Assembly: GCF_021191705.1 (NCBI RefSeq)
Contig: NZ_JAIWPU010000003.1
Coordinates: 62,001-126,000 of the forward strand
DNA length: 64,000 nucleotides
From: Proluteimonas flavola
GTDB lineage: Bacteria; Pseudomonadota; Gammaproteobacteria; Xanthomonadales; Xanthomonadaceae
Direction of reading: 5' to 3'
Shown here one piece after another: positions 34,540 to 44,115 of the stretch (the first letter of the stretch is position 1; the number at the start of each line of letters is the position of its first letter). Under the pieces are notes generated by a model that searched no databases, had not been told where the DNA came from, and saw only the letters and a list, made by a program, of their open reading frames with translations. A program made the position numbers and the translations under genes.

Positions 34540-36204
34540 ATGGATGTCGACACTTCTTCCCGGGCCGCCACGGTCAACATCGCCGCCGCGTTGCCGCGGC
34601 TGGCGAACGCCGCGCCCGATCGCATCGCGATGCGCTGTCCCGGTGCCGATGGTCGCTACGCCGATGCGCATGCGCTGACCTACGGCGCGCTCGATGCGCG
34701 CAGCGATGCGATCGCCGCCGGACTCGCCGCGCGCGGCATCGTCCGCGGCACGCGCACGGTGCTGATGGTGCGGCCGACGCCCGAGTTCTTCCTGCTGATG
34801 TTCGCCCTGTTCAAGGCCGGCGCGGTGCCGGTGCTGGTCGATCCGGGCATCGACAGGCGCGCGCTGAAGCAGTGCCTGGACGAAGCCGGCGCCGAGGCCT
34901 TCATCGGCATTCCGCTGGCGCAGTTCGCACGGGTGCTGCTGGGTTGGGCGAAGTCGGCGCGCGTGCGCATCACCACGGGGCGATGGGCGGTGCTCAGCGA
35001 CGCGACGCTGGCGGATGTGGAACGCGCCGGCGCCGGCGCAGGCGCGCAACTCGCTGCGACCGCGGGCGACGATGTCGCGGCAATCCTCTTCACCAGCGGC
35101 TCGACGGGCGTGCCCAAAGGCGTGGTCTATCGCCATCGCCATTTCGCCGCGCAGATCGACATGCTGCGCGACGCATTCGGCATCGGCGCCGGTGGGATCG
35201 ACCTGCCGACGTTTCCGCCGTTCGCGCTGTTCGATCCGGCGCTCGGGCTGACCTCGATCATCCCGGACATGGACCCGACCCGCCCGGCCAAGGCCGATCC
35301 ACGCAAGCTGCATGCCGCGATCGAACGCTTCGACGTCGACCAGCTGTTCGGATCCCCCGCATTGATGGGCGTGCTCGCGAAGTACGGCACACCGCTGCCG
35401 ACATTGCGCCGCGTGACCTCGGCCGGTGCACCGGTGCCGCCGGACACGGTCGCGAAAATCCTCGAACTGCTGCCTGACGACGCGCGCTTCTGGACGCCCT
35501 ACGGCGCCACCGAATGCCTGCCGGTCGCCGTCGTCGAAGGCCGCGAACTGCTGGCACTGCGCACGCGCACCGAACATGGCGCCGGCACCTGCGTCGGCCG
35601 GCCGGTGCCGCCGAACGAGGTGCGCATCATCCGGGTCGACGACGATGCGATTCCCACGTGGTCCGACGCGCTGTGCGTGCCCGGCGCGCAGGTCGGCGAG
35701 ATCACCGTCGCCGGGCCGAGCGCCACCGACACGTACTTCAACCGCGACGCGCAGACGCGGCTGGCGAAGATCACCGAGACATTGCCCGACGGCAGCGTGC
35801 GCATCGTCCATCGCATGGGCGACCTCGGCTACTTCGATACCGAAGGCCGGCTGTGGTTCTGCGGCCGCAAGGGCCATCGCGTGGTGACCGCCACCGGCAC
35901 GCTGTGCACCGAACAGGTCGAACCGGTGTTCAACGTGCACGCCGAGGTGAAACGCACGGCGCTGGTCGGTGTCGGCCCGACGGGCGCGCAGACGCCGGTG
36001 CTGTGCGTGGAGCTGGAGGCCGGCGTCTCGAAAACGGAACAGGCGCGCATCGCCGACGAACTGCGGCACATCGGCGAAGGCTTCGTCCACACCGGGCGCA
36101 TCGAGCGCGTGCTGTTCCATCCCGGTTTCCCGGTCGACATCCGCCACAACGCCAAGATCGGCCGCGAGACCCTGGCCGCGTGGGCGGCGACGCGTGTCGG
36201 GTGA
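34540..36204 (+). CDS. oleC: OleC, beta-lactone synthetase (ANL superfamily)
   Basis: Third enzyme of the Ole pathway, 554 residues; it uses ATP to adenylate the beta-hydroxy acid made by OleD and closes it to a cis-beta-lactone. The ANL P-loop is FTSGSTGVPKG at residues 184-194. Further motifs are TPYGATECLP, the ribose-binding MGDLGYFDTEGRLWFCGRKGHRV and the C-terminal catalytic Lys region RHNAKIGRETLA. The length matches X. campestris OleC. It is followed without a gap by the winged-helix/TPR regulator, whose GTG overlaps oleC by 11 bases. It was earlier annotated as acyl-CoA synthetase in many genomes. Confidence 0.95.
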   Translation: MDVDTSSRAATVNIAAALPRLANAAPDRIAMRCPGADGRYADAHALTYGALDARSDAIAAGLAARGIVRGTRTVLMVRPTPEFFLLMFALFKAGAVPVLVDPGIDRRALKQCLDEAGAEAFIGIPLAQFARVLLGWAKSARVRITTGRWAVLSDATLADVERAGAGAGAQLAATAGDDVAAILFTSGSTGVPKGVVYRHRHFAAQIDMLRDAFGIGAGGIDLPTFPPFALFDPALGLTSIIPDMDPTRPAKADPRKLHAAIERFDVDQLFGSPALMGVLAKYGTPLPTLRRVTSAGAPVPPDTVAKILELLPDDARFWTPYGATECLPVAVVEGRELLALRTRTEHGAGTCVGRPVPPNEVRIIRVDDDAIPTWSDALCVPGAQVGEITVAGPSATDTYFNRDAQTRLAKITETLPDGSVRIVHRMGDLGYFDTEGRLWFCGRKGHRVVTATGTLCTEQVEPVFNVHAEVKRTALVGVGPTGAQTPVLCVELEAGVSKTEQARIADELRHIGEGFVHTGRIERVLFHPGFPVDIRHNAKIGRETLAAWAATRVG

Positions 36205-37771
36205 CACCGCGCCTGCGCGGTACCGGCTCGACGATCTGCGCATCGATGTCGCGCGGCAACGCGTGGTCCGCGACGACGGACAGGCGCTGGATGTGTCCGG
36301 CCTCAGCTTCCGGCTGCTGCACGTGCTGCTGGGGCAGGGCACGCGCGTGGTCGGCTTCGACGAACTGATCGAACGCGTGTGGGCGCCCGCGCACGTCGGC
36401 GAGGACACCGTCACCCAGCGCGTGCGCCTGCTGCGCCAAGCGCTGGGCGACGATGGCCGGCAGCCGCGCTATCTGCGCTCGGTGCGCGGGCAGGGCTATC
36501 AGCTGTGCAGCGAACCGCGGGTCGAAGAGCCGGTGACGCCGACGGCGGTTCAGATCAAACGGCGACCGCGCGCACTGCGCATCGCCGCGCTGCTGGCGCT
36601 GCCGCTGCTGGGTGCACTGGTCTGGTGGCAATGGCCGAGGCCGGAGACACCGGTCGCCTCGCCGCTGCTCGAACGCGCGGCCTACTACGCCGCCATCGGC
36701 CAGCCCGCGAACAACGAACGCGCGATCGCGCTGTATCGCCAGCGGCTGCAGGAATCGCCGGACGACATCGACGCGCAGCTCGGCCTGAGCCGCGCCTACA
36801 GCGCGCGCCTGTGTCTCTACAGCGGCAACGCCAAGGATGCAGCGCAGGCACTGGCGCTGGCCGAAGCGGTGATCGCGCGACAGCCGGATGCATCGGCCGC
36901 ACATGCCGCGCTCGCCTACGCGCAGGATTGCCGCGGCGAGATCGCCGCGGCGCTGGCCGGCTACACGCGCGCCGTGCAGCTGGATCCCGCGGCCGACGGC
37001 AGCCGTGCCTCGGCGGCGTACCTGCAGGCACGGCAGGGCCATATCGCCGCGGCGCTGGCCGCCAATCTGGACGTACGCGCGCCGCAGAAGGTGCGTTTCC
37101 TGGAGCTGCAGATCGCGTCCAACCTCGACCTGCTCGGCTACACCGCCGCGGCCGAGGCGCGGTACCGGCGCAGCTTCCAGCTGTACCCGGACAACGTGTT
37201 CTCCAATCTCGCCTGGCCCACGTTCCTCTACGAACACGGCCGCGTCGACGAGGCGCAGGCTGCGTTGACCCAGGCGATGTCGCGCGGCACCGAGCACGCC
37301 GGCCTGCATCTGCTGGCCGCGGAACTCGCCATGCGCCGCGGCGATACGGCCGCTGCACGCGACGCCGTACTGCAGGCGCGCGCGCTGAAACCGCATGCCA
37401 GCCTGCCGGAGACGATGGCGTGGATCGTCGCTGCCGAGCCGCGACCCGAAGCCGCCACGCTGCGCGCGCGCGCCGACGCATTGCGCGCCGGACTGGCCAG
37501 CGGCACGGATCCCTTCGACGGCGTCGAAGCCGCATTGCTGCAAATGCTCGCGGATGACTCCGCCGCGGCGCTCGATGCACTCGATGCCGCAGTCACCGCC
37601 GGCTTCCGCAATGCAGGTTACCTGCGCGTCTCACCGCTGTTCGCGGACCTGCGCACCGCGTCGCGCTTCGACGCCGCGCTGCGCCGCATCGACATCGCGC
37701 TCGCGGCCGAACGCGCGGCGGTGCAGGCGTCCGGTCGTCTGCCCGACGATGCGGTCACGGCATCGCGCTGA
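36194..37771 (+). CDS. Membrane-bound winged-helix regulator with TPR sensor region (CadC-like layout)
   Basis: Protein of 525 residues. An OmpR-type winged helix (about 10-105; FDELIERVWAPAHVGEDTVTQRVRLLRQALGD ... VRGQGYQL) has no receiver domain. One membrane helix (about 128-146) precedes a periplasmic part of tandem TPR-like helices (about 160-500). This is the ToxR/CadC one-component architecture. The GTG at 36194 overlaps the 3' end of oleC, so it is translated with it. It could regulate ole genes or envelope functions; the sequence does not tell. Its 3' end overlaps the convergent serine-hydrolase pseudogene by 17 bases. Confidence 0.88.
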   Translation: MSGDTAPARYRLDDLRIDVARQRVVRDDGQALDVSGLSFRLLHVLLGQGTRVVGFDELIERVWAPAHVGEDTVTQRVRLLRQALGDDGRQPRYLRSVRGQGYQLCSEPRVEEPVTPTAVQIKRRPRALRIAALLALPLLGALVWWQWPRPETPVASPLLERAAYYAAIGQPANNERAIALYRQRLQESPDDIDAQLGLSRAYSARLCLYSGNAKDAAQALALAEAVIARQPDASAAHAALAYAQDCRGEIAAALAGYTRAVQLDPAADGSRASAAYLQARQGHIAAALAANLDVRAPQKVRFLELQIASNLDLLGYTAAAEARYRRSFQLYPDNVFSNLAWPTFLYEHGRVDEAQAALTQAMSRGTEHAGLHLLAAELAMRRGDTAAARDAVLQARALKPHASLPETMAWIVAAEPRPEAATLRARADALRAGLASGTDPFDGVEAALLQMLADDSAAALDALDAAVTAGFRNAGYLRVSPLFADLRTASRFDAALRRIDIALAAERAAVQASGRLPDDAVTASR

Positions 37772-38861
37772 GCACGTAGTCGGCGAACAGCGTCTGCGAC
37801 TCGGCATGCATGCCGCGCTGGTTGTAGCGGGTACGGGTGATCACCACGACCAGCTGCGACTCCGGCACGATGAAGACATAGTTGCCGCCATTGCCGGACA
37901 TCGCCCAGGCCCGCACCTGCCGGTCGCCGGCTGTGAACGGAAAGCGCCACATCTGGTAGCCGTAGTCGGCATCGAACGGCGTCTGCGCATGCACCTGCGA
38001 CATCGCCCGTATCCAGTGCGCCGACACGATCTGCCGGTCGTGCCAGCGGCCGCCATCAGTGATCAGCTGTCCGAATTTCGCCAGATCGCGGCTGCGGTAT
38101 TCCGTGCCGCCACCGCCCATGCCGGTGCCGTCGGACGAACGGTGCCAGCGCGCGGCCTCGATCCCCAGCGGGCGCTCGAGTACGTCGGCAGCGAACCGGT
38201 CCAGCGACATGCCGCTGGCGCGCTCGACGATCGCCCCGAGCAGGAAGGCATTCGCCGTGCAGTAGGCGAACGCGCGTCCATGCGGACTGTCGGCCGGGCG
38301 CGTGGTCCACGCCGGATAGCCGCGCTGCGGCAGGTCGAGCGCGAACTGGACCCAGTCAGCGCTGACGTACATCCGCTCTTCGTGCCCGGACGAGAATTCG
38401 TTGTTGTCGTCGCATTCCCATTGCGCGCTCATCGTCAGCAGGTCTTCGACCGTCGTGGCGGTCTTGAACGCGCGCGGGTGGGCCGGCGTGCGATCAGGAA
38501 AGAAGCCGAGCACCGGCGAGTCGACGCTTTCGATCAGGCCGCGGTCGATCGCCGCGCCAACCAGCAGCGCGGTCACGCTCTTGGTCAGCGAGCGGGTGTT
38601 GTGAAGCGTCTGCCGGTCGGCGCCATTGAAGTAGGCCTCGTGGATCAGCGCGCCGCGATGGACGACCAGCACGCTGGTGGTATCCGGCGCCTCGCCGGCG
38701 GCGACGGCGGCATTCAGCGCGGCGAGTCGATCGGTCTTTCAGCCGGAAGCGCCGGCATCGGCGATCGGCCAGTCGGCGTCGGGCCATGGCGGAGCGGCTG
38801 CAACCTGCGCTGCGGACAGGGCGAACAGCGCGGACAGGGCGAGGCGGGACAAGGGATGCAT
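37755..38861 (-). pseudogene. Exported serine hydrolase (class C beta-lactamase fold) broken by an in-frame TGA
   Basis: Reading from the ATG at 38861 gives a signal peptide and 40 residues ending ADAGASG, then TGA at 38739-38741. The same frame then continues KTDRLAALNAAVAAGEAPDT into a full hydrolase. TGG (Trp) to TGA is the simplest explanation. Downstream motifs are intact: SLTK (SxxK) with the nucleophilic Ser, YCTAN (YxN), and a GNGGN region in place of KTG/HxG. Without readthrough only the first 40 residues form, unless translation restarts inside, for example at GTG 38672, giving a cytosolic 305-residue piece. It sits between the regulator and oleD on the opposite strand. A sequencing error is possible. 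Confidence 0.8.
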
Positions 38862-39043
38862 GGACGGACTCCGGTCGAGGGAGCCGCACTGCACCGCGAT
38901 CCCGGATGAAGTGCCTGATGTGCGAATGAAGAATTCTGAAGTGCAGGCGGATCAGCCACTTGCAGCCGTCGACCCGGGCGGCGCGTCGCCAACGCCTGTC
39001 CGCCTCGTTATCGTGTGCGGCCCTGCAGCGTGTGGAGTCGGCA

Positions 39044-40039
39044 ATGCGGATCCTGGTCACCGGTGGCGGCGGCTTCCTCGGCCAGGCCCTGTGCCGCGGC
39101 CTCGTCGAACGCGGTCACGACGTCACCAGCTTCAATCGCGGGCAGTATCCCGAACTCGATGCGATCGGCGTGCGCCAGGTGCGCGGCGATCTCGCCGATG
39201 CCGACGCGGTACGCGCTGCCGCGCAGGGCATGGACGCGATCTTCCACAACGCGGCCAAGGCCGGCGCCTGGGGCAGCTACGAGAGCTACCACCAGGCCAA
39301 CGTCGTCGGCACGCAGAACGTGCTCGACGCCTGCCGCGCGCACGGCATCGGCCGGCTGGTCTACACGTCGACGCCGAGCGTGACCCACCGGGCGACGCAT
39401 CCGGTCGAAGGCGGCACTGCCGACACCGTGCCCTACGGCGAGGACTTCAAGGCGCCGTATGCGACGACCAAGAAGATCGCCGAGCAGGCGGTACTCGCCG
39501 CGAACGGACCGGACCTCGCGACGGTCGCCCTGCGACCGCGTCTGATCTGGGGACCAGGGGACCAGCAGCTGCTGCCGCGTCTGGTCGAACGCGCGCGGGC
39601 GGGGCGCCTGCGCTTCGTCGGCGACGGCGGGAACCGTATCGACACCACGTATATCGACAACGCCGCGCAGGCGCACTTCGATGCGTTCGCCCATCTGGCG
39701 CCGTGCGCGGCCTGCGCCGGCCGTGCGTACTTCATCAGCAATGGCGAACCGACGACGGTGCGCGAGATCGTCAACGCGCTGCTCGCCGCGGCCGGTGCGC
39801 CGCAGGTCGAGAAGACGCTTCCATTCGGCGCGGCCTACGCGATCGGTGCGATCTGCGAATCGGTGTGGCCACTGCTGCGCCTGAAGAGCGAACCGCCGAT
39901 GACCCGTTTCCTCGCCGAACAACTGAGCACGACGCACTGGTACGACATGGCACCGGCGACGCGCGATTTCGGCTATGTCCCGCGGGTTTCCCTTCACGAA
40001 GGACTCATCCGACTGAAAGATTCGTGGACAGGTACCTGA
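39044..40039 (+). CDS. oleD: OleD, NADPH-dependent 2-alkyl-3-ketoalkanoic acid reductase
   Basis: Second enzyme of the Ole pathway by reaction order; it reduces the OleA product to the 2-alkyl-3-hydroxy acid. Extended-SDR/epimerase-like protein of 331 residues. The cofactor motif is [12 protein letters not shown] (TGxxGxxG), the catalytic Ser is in YTSTPSV, and YxxxK is in [10 protein letters not shown]. It then shows [11 protein letters not shown] and the late [14 protein letters not shown] typical of 3beta-HSD-like SDRs. The ATG at 39044 has GGAG upstream. The strand and order follow oleA-B-C, with oleC 2.8 kb upstream. Confidence 0.95.
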   Translation: MRILVTGGGGFLGQALCRGLVERGHDVTSFNRGQYPELDAIGVRQVRGDLADADAVRAAAQGMDAIFHNAAKAGAWGSYESYHQANVVGTQNVLDACRAHGIGRLVYTSTPSVTHRATHPVEGGTADTVPYGEDFKAPYATTKKIAEQAVLAANGPDLATVALRPRLIWGPGDQQLLPRLVERARAGRLRFVGDGGNRIDTTYIDNAAQAHFDAFAHLAPCAACAGRAYFISNGEPTTVREIVNALLAAAGAPQVEKTLPFGAAYAIGAICESVWPLLRLKSEPPMTRFLAEQLSTTHWYDMAPATRDFGYVPRVSLHEGLIRLKDSWTGT

Positions 40040-40111
40040 CCGTCACCTGATCGCGACCCGGCCGGGCATAGGGTGGCCTCCGAACCGCTCACGGGAATCA
40101 GGAGACCACCC

Positions 40112-40270
40112 ATGCTTCGTTATGCAGTCATTTTTCTTGTCGTCGCCATCATTGCCGGCGTGCTCGGCTTCAGTGGTGTCGCCGGCGCCGCCACCAACAT
40201 CGCCTGGATCCTCTTCGTCGTGTTCCTGATCCTGGCCGTGATCTCGATGCTGCGTGGCCGCGGACCGTAA
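40112..40270 (+). CDS. DUF1328 small membrane protein (YtjA family)
   Basis: Protein of 52 residues with two membrane helices ([17 protein letters not shown] and [17 protein letters not shown]), the whole of the DUF1328/UPF0391 pattern. AGGAG is placed 9 bases before the ATG. Function unknown; homologues are often stress-induced. It is followed by its own terminator and lies 72 bp after oleD. Confidence 0.92.
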   Translation: MLRYAVIFLVVAIIAGVLGFSGVAGAATNIAWILFVVFLILAVISMLRGRGP

Positions 40271-40294
40271 GTCCCGGTCCTGCACGTGATTCGA

Positions 40295-40321
40295 AACGCC
40301 CGCCTTCCGGCGGGCGTTTTC
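40295..40321 (+). terminator. Intrinsic terminator of the DUF1328 gene
   Basis: AACGCCCGCC (40295-40304), loop TTCC, GGCGGGCGTT (40309-40318), then TTCT. A 10-bp perfect stem with a UUCC-type tetraloop. Confidence 0.88.
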
Positions 40322-40395
40322 TGTTGGGGACTCGCAGTCCGTCGCACGCGGTGCTGTCGATCGCGCATTGCGCGTGGCGCCGCGGAATCGGCCGC

Positions 40396-40401
40396 TACAA
40401 T
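40396..40401 (+). promoter_or_regulatory. -10 element of ubiJ-ubiB (proposed)
   Basis: TACAAT in the context GCTACAATGCG ends 6 bases before the ubiJ ATG at 40408, so transcription should start at or next to the start codon. Same sequence context as the oleB -10. Confidence 0.45.
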
Positions 40402-40407
40402 GCGGCC

Positions 40408-41052
40408 ATGGCCGGATTCCTTCCTTCTCCTTTCGCGGCGCTCAAGCCGATCGCCGGACGCGCGCTGGAAACCGCGCTCAACCAGGCGCTCGCGCTCGAT
40501 GCCGACACGCGCACCGCACTCGCCGGACTCGACGGGCAACGCATCGCGCTGACCCTCGCCTCGCCCCCGATCGCGCTGGAACTGCGCGTCGACGGCGAGC
40601 GCCTGCGGGTCGGTCCGGTCGACGAGGCCGTCGAACCCGATCTCGCCGTCCGCACGACGATCACCGGTGTGCTGTCGCAGCTGCCGTTCCTGCGCCGCGA
40701 CGATGCGCCGCCGATCGGCAAGGTACGGGTGTCGGGCGATGCCGAACTCGCGCGCCGGCTGCAGAAGCTCGCGGGTCGTTTCGATCCCGACTGGCAGAAG
40801 CCGTTCGTCGCGGTGTTCGGCGACGTGATCGGCGTGCAGGTCGCCAACGCGTTCGCCAGTGCGCTGCAGCAGGCGCAGGGGCTGGGGCGCACGCTGACCG
40901 AGAGCGCTGTGGAATACGTGACCGAGGAATCGCGCGACGTGCTCGGCCGCGACGAACTCGAGGCCTTCAACGACGACGTCGACGTGTTGCGCGACGATGT
41001 CGAACGGCTCGCGGCGCGCGTGTCGCGCCTGCGGCGCGGGCCGGCCGCATGA
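40408..41052 (+). CDS. ubiJ: Ubiquinone biosynthesis accessory protein UbiJ
   Basis: Protein of 214 residues: an SCP2 lipid-binding domain (about 10-125; [23 protein letters not shown] ... [15 protein letters not shown]) and a C-terminal coiled-coil/helical part ([28 protein letters not shown]). UbiJ with UbiK helps the Ubi complex handle hydrophobic intermediates. It lies 10 bases upstream of ubiB, the usual partner order. ATG 40408 follows a -10-like TACAAT at 6 bases. Confidence 0.9.
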   Translation: MAGFLPSPFAALKPIAGRALETALNQALALDADTRTALAGLDGQRIALTLASPPIALELRVDGERLRVGPVDEAVEPDLAVRTTITGVLSQLPFLRRDDAPPIGKVRVSGDAELARRLQKLAGRFDPDWQKPFVAVFGDVIGVQVANAFASALQQAQGLGRTLTESAVEYVTEESRDVLGRDELEAFNDDVDVLRDDVERLAARVSRLRRGPAA

Positions 41053-41062
41053 AGGCGCGCCG

Positions 41063-42751
41063 ATGAAGGGCCTGCTGCGCGCCTCGCGTATCGGCCGCGT
41101 GCTGCTGCGCTACCGTCTCGACGATCTGCTCAACGACACGCCGGCCGAGCGCTGGCTGAAGCTCGCTCGCCCGTTCGTGCCGCGCGCCTCGGCCGGCATC
41201 GCCGCGCAGTCGCGCGGTGCGCGCCTGCGCCTGGCGCTGCAGGAACTCGGCCCGATCTTCGTCAAGTTCGGGCAGATCCTCTCGACCCGGCGCGATCTCG
41301 TGCCGCCGGACATCGTGGACGACCTCGCCCTGCTGCAGGACCGCGTGCTGCCCTTCGACGGCGCGCAGGCACAGGCGATCATCGAGCGCGAACTCGGCAT
41401 GCCGATCGCGCAGGCCTTCGAAGCCTTCGACACCGTGCCGCTGGCGTCGGCGTCGATCGCCCAGGTGCATGCGGCGACGCTGCCGGCCGACGAGCGCAAT
41501 CCGCGCCGCGAGGTCGTGGTCAAGGTGCTGCGGCCGACGATCGAGAAGCAGATCGCCGCCGACATCGCGCTGCTGAAGAACCTCGCCGCGCTGGTCGACC
41601 GCACCCACCCCAACGCCGACAAGATCCGCCCGCGCGAAGTCGTGGCCGAGATCGAGAACACGCTGGCCGCCGAACTCGACCTGCAGCGCGAAGGCGCGAA
41701 CGCGTCGGTGCTGCGCCGGTTCTGGACCGGTTCGCAGGATCTCTACGTACCGGCGCCGGTGTGGGAGCGCACCACCCAGCGCGTGCTCACGCTCGAGCGC
41801 GTGCACGGCATTCCCAGCGACGACATCGCCGCGCTGGATGCCGCCGGCATCGATCGCAAGGCGCTCGCGGCCAAGGGCGTGCGCGTGTTCTACACGCAGG
41901 TGTTCCGCGACAACTTCTTCCACGCCGATGCGCATGCCGGCAACATCTGGGTCGACCCGGACCGCAGGACCGATCCGCGGTTCATCGCGCTGGATTTCGG
42001 GATCATGGGCCAGCTCTCGCGCGAGGACCAGTACTACCTCGCCGAGAACTTCATGGCGATCTTCCGCCAGGACTACAGGCGCATCGCCGAGCTGCACATC
42101 CAGGCCGGCTGGATGCCGGGACACATCCGCATCGACGAACTCGAAGCCGCGGTGCGTTCGGTGTGCGAGCCGTATTTCACCCGTCCGCTGTCGGAGATCT
42201 CGCTGGGCGAAGTGCTGGGCAAGCTGTTCCGCACCGCGCAGCGCTACCAGCTGACCCTGCAGCCGCAGCTGATCCTGCTGCAGAAGACCCTGCTGAGCAT
42301 CGAGGGCATCGGCCGCCTGCTCGACCCGAAGCTCGACATCTGGGCGGTCGCACGCCCGGTGCTCGAACGCATCCTCGTCGAGCGCTACAGCCCGCAGCGG
42401 TTGGGCCGCGAATTCCGCGACCGGCTGCCCGAACTGATCACCCAGGCCCCGGACATGCCGCGCCTGCTGCACGGTTGGCTCAGGCAGCAGGTCGAAGGCC
42501 GCCACGAACTGCGCATGCGCTCCGACGACCTCACCGCGCTGACCGCGACGATGCAGGGCATGCAGAAGCGCGTGGTCGCCGCGATCCTCGGCGTCGGCCT
42601 GCTGATCGTCGCCGCGGTGCTGTACGCACTGGAAGCGGGTGGGCCGAGTTTCGTCGGCCTGCCGGTCGCGACCTGGGTCGCGGGGGTCGGCGGACTGTGG
42701 GCGCTGCTGGCCGCGTGGCCGCGGCGGTCGCCGGCGCATCTGCGGGATTGA
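41063..42751 (+). CDS. ubiB: Atypical kinase/ATPase UbiB
   Basis: UbiB/ABC1/ADCK-family protein of 562 residues required for ubiquinone synthesis. It has the KxGQ motif ([16 protein letters not shown]), the A-rich loop [10 protein letters not shown], the invariant Lys region VVVKVLRP, the ExD motif ([10 protein letters not shown]), the catalytic-loop equivalent [11 protein letters not shown], the DFG equivalent ([10 protein letters not shown]) and two C-terminal membrane helices (about 515-555). I use the ATG at 41063 ([14 protein letters not shown]). It is co-transcribed with ubiJ. Confidence 0.96.
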   Translation: MKGLLRASRIGRVLLRYRLDDLLNDTPAERWLKLARPFVPRASAGIAAQSRGARLRLALQELGPIFVKFGQILSTRRDLVPPDIVDDLALLQDRVLPFDGAQAQAIIERELGMPIAQAFEAFDTVPLASASIAQVHAATLPADERNPRREVVVKVLRPTIEKQIAADIALLKNLAALVDRTHPNADKIRPREVVAEIENTLAAELDLQREGANASVLRRFWTGSQDLYVPAPVWERTTQRVLTLERVHGIPSDDIAALDAAGIDRKALAAKGVRVFYTQVFRDNFFHADAHAGNIWVDPDRRTDPRFIALDFGIMGQLSREDQYYLAENFMAIFRQDYRRIAELHIQAGWMPGHIRIDELEAAVRSVCEPYFTRPLSEISLGEVLGKLFRTAQRYQLTLQPQLILLQKTLLSIEGIGRLLDPKLDIWAVARPVLERILVERYSPQRLGREFRDRLPELITQAPDMPRLLHGWLRQQVEGRHELRMRSDDLTALTATMQGMQKRVVAAILGVGLLIVAAVLYALEAGGPSFVGLPVATWVAGVGGLWALLAAWPRRSPAHLRD

Positions 42752-42762
42752 CCGCCCTGAAG

Positions 42763-42915
42763 CCCTCCCCCGTTCTACGGGGGAGGGTTGGGTGGGGGCA
42801 ATCCGTCGGCGCTGGCGATACCGAATCGAGCGATTGATCGAGGTGTCGCCCGGATCATTTCGACGCGTGCGGAGCGTTCGCCCCCACCCAACCCTCCCCC
42901 GCATGCGGGGGAGGG
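42763..42915. repeat. Composite inverted repeat, copy 2
   Basis: Outer hairpins at 42763-42787 (10-bp arms) and 42892-42915 (11-bp arms). Between them the 21-base segment at 42779-42799 is the exact reverse complement of 42880-42900, so the whole unit can fold as one large cruciform. It has the same build as the copy at 29263-29412. It lies just after ubiB; the remaining 240 bases to the META gene hold no convincing gene. Confidence 0.8.
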
Positions 42916-43155
42916 CTCAAGCGGTGCCTCGCGCCCGACACTCCGCCGCACGCACACCGAGCCAGTCCCGCTCCCGCGGATGACGCGCCGGCAGTGCTGC
43001 AGCTTCGTACGCATGGTGGTGTCCTCGAAAGGCCACCGGGTGCCGGTGGTTGCAACGCCGCACCAGTGCACCGGGAATCGACATCGCTGCCCACACAGCG
43101 CGTTCCGGACCCGCCCGCTAAGCTGCCGGGCCCGTTCCGTACCGAGGAGACGCCG

Positions 43156-43980
43156 ATGCGCCGCCCCCTGATGTTGCTGTTGCCGCTCGCCCTCGCCGCC
43201 TGCGGCGGATCCACACCGCCGGAAGGCGCCGCCACGGCGCCCACCCAGGCCGCCGCCGACGCGATTCCCGACGCCGCGCCCGCCGATCATTCGACGACGC
43301 TCGAGGCCTACCACTGGCGTCTGGTCGATGCGACGGGCAGCGGCGGCACGCGCATCGACGCGCTGCTCGATGGCGGCGGCGAAGCGCTGCAGCTGGATTT
43401 CGCCGACAGCGGTCTGAGCGTGTCGAATGCCTGCAACCGCATGGGCGCGAACGTCGCGCTGGACGACGACCGCCTGACGGTCGACCAGGTGATCTCCACG
43501 ATGATGGCCTGCGCCGATGCGCAGCTGACCGCACGCGAGCGCGAGATCGGCCAGCGCCTGCCCGGCACGCATCGCATCGCGCTGACCGGTGGTGAACCAC
43601 CACGGCTCACGATGCATCTCGACGACGGCGACGTGCTGGTGTTCGAGGGCGTGCCCACGCCGGCCACGCGCTACGGCGGCGAAGGGGAGACGGTGTTCCT
43701 GGAGATCGCCCCCGAGCGCGTCGCCTGCAGCCACCCGCTGATTCCCGAACAGCGTTGCCTGCAGACGCGCGAAGTGCAGTACGACGACGAGGGCGTGCGC
43801 TCGCCGGGCGATGCCGAGTGGACGCCGCTGTACCAGGACATCGAGGGCTTCACCCACGAGGACGGCGTGCGCAATGTCGTGCGCGTGCAGCGCTTCGACG
43901 TGACCGATCCGCCGGCCGACGCGCCGTCGCAGGCCTACGTGCTGGATATGGTGGTGGAGTCGGAGAACGTGGGGCGCTGA
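43156..43980 (+). CDS. META-domain lipoprotein with DUF4377
   Basis: Lipoprotein of 274 residues (lipobox LALAACG). Residues about 45-165 form an HslJ/META domain (YHWRLVDATGSGGTRI ... GLSVSNACNRMGANV ... MMACADAQLTARE). The C-terminal part (about 175-270; ETVFLEIAPERVACSHPLIPEQRCLQTREV) matches DUF4377. Members are linked to heat or novobiocin tolerance, but the role is unproven. GAGGAG lies upstream of the ATG at 43156, and a -10-like TAAGCT lies about 30 bases before it. Confidence 0.88.
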   Translation: MRRPLMLLLPLALAACGGSTPPEGAATAPTQAAADAIPDAAPADHSTTLEAYHWRLVDATGSGGTRIDALLDGGGEALQLDFADSGLSVSNACNRMGANVALDDDRLTVDQVISTMMACADAQLTAREREIGQRLPGTHRIALTGGEPPRLTMHLDDGDVLVFEGVPTPATRYGGEGETVFLEIAPERVACSHPLIPEQRCLQTREVQYDDEGVRSPGDAEWTPLYQDIEGFTHEDGVRNVVRVQRFDVTDPPADAPSQAYVLDMVVESENVGR

Positions 43981-44036
43981 GTCCGTCTGGGTGGAGCCGC
44001 GCCCGCGCGGCCTGGATCTGCCAGACATTCCGGCAA

Positions 44037-44072
44037 CCGTCGTCCCTGCCTGCGCGGGGATGACGACGTCAA
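44037..44072. repeat. Intergenic palindrome (GTCGTC...GACGAC type)
   Basis: GTCGTCCCTGC/CGGGGATGACGAC form an imperfect stem around TGCGC. This is the widespread 'CCCGCGCAGGC' intergenic palindrome. It lies between the convergent META and PEBP genes and may terminate both. Confidence 0.55.
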
Positions 44073-44115
44073 GCGGCGTTGCCGTCGCTGGAACACATGC
44101 GGCGCGCGTTTGCGA

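Noticed and set aside
38739-38741. Selenocysteine codon in the serine hydrolase
   Set aside because: No SECIS-like hairpin directly after the TGA, the position is not catalytic, and the context fits Trp to stop.
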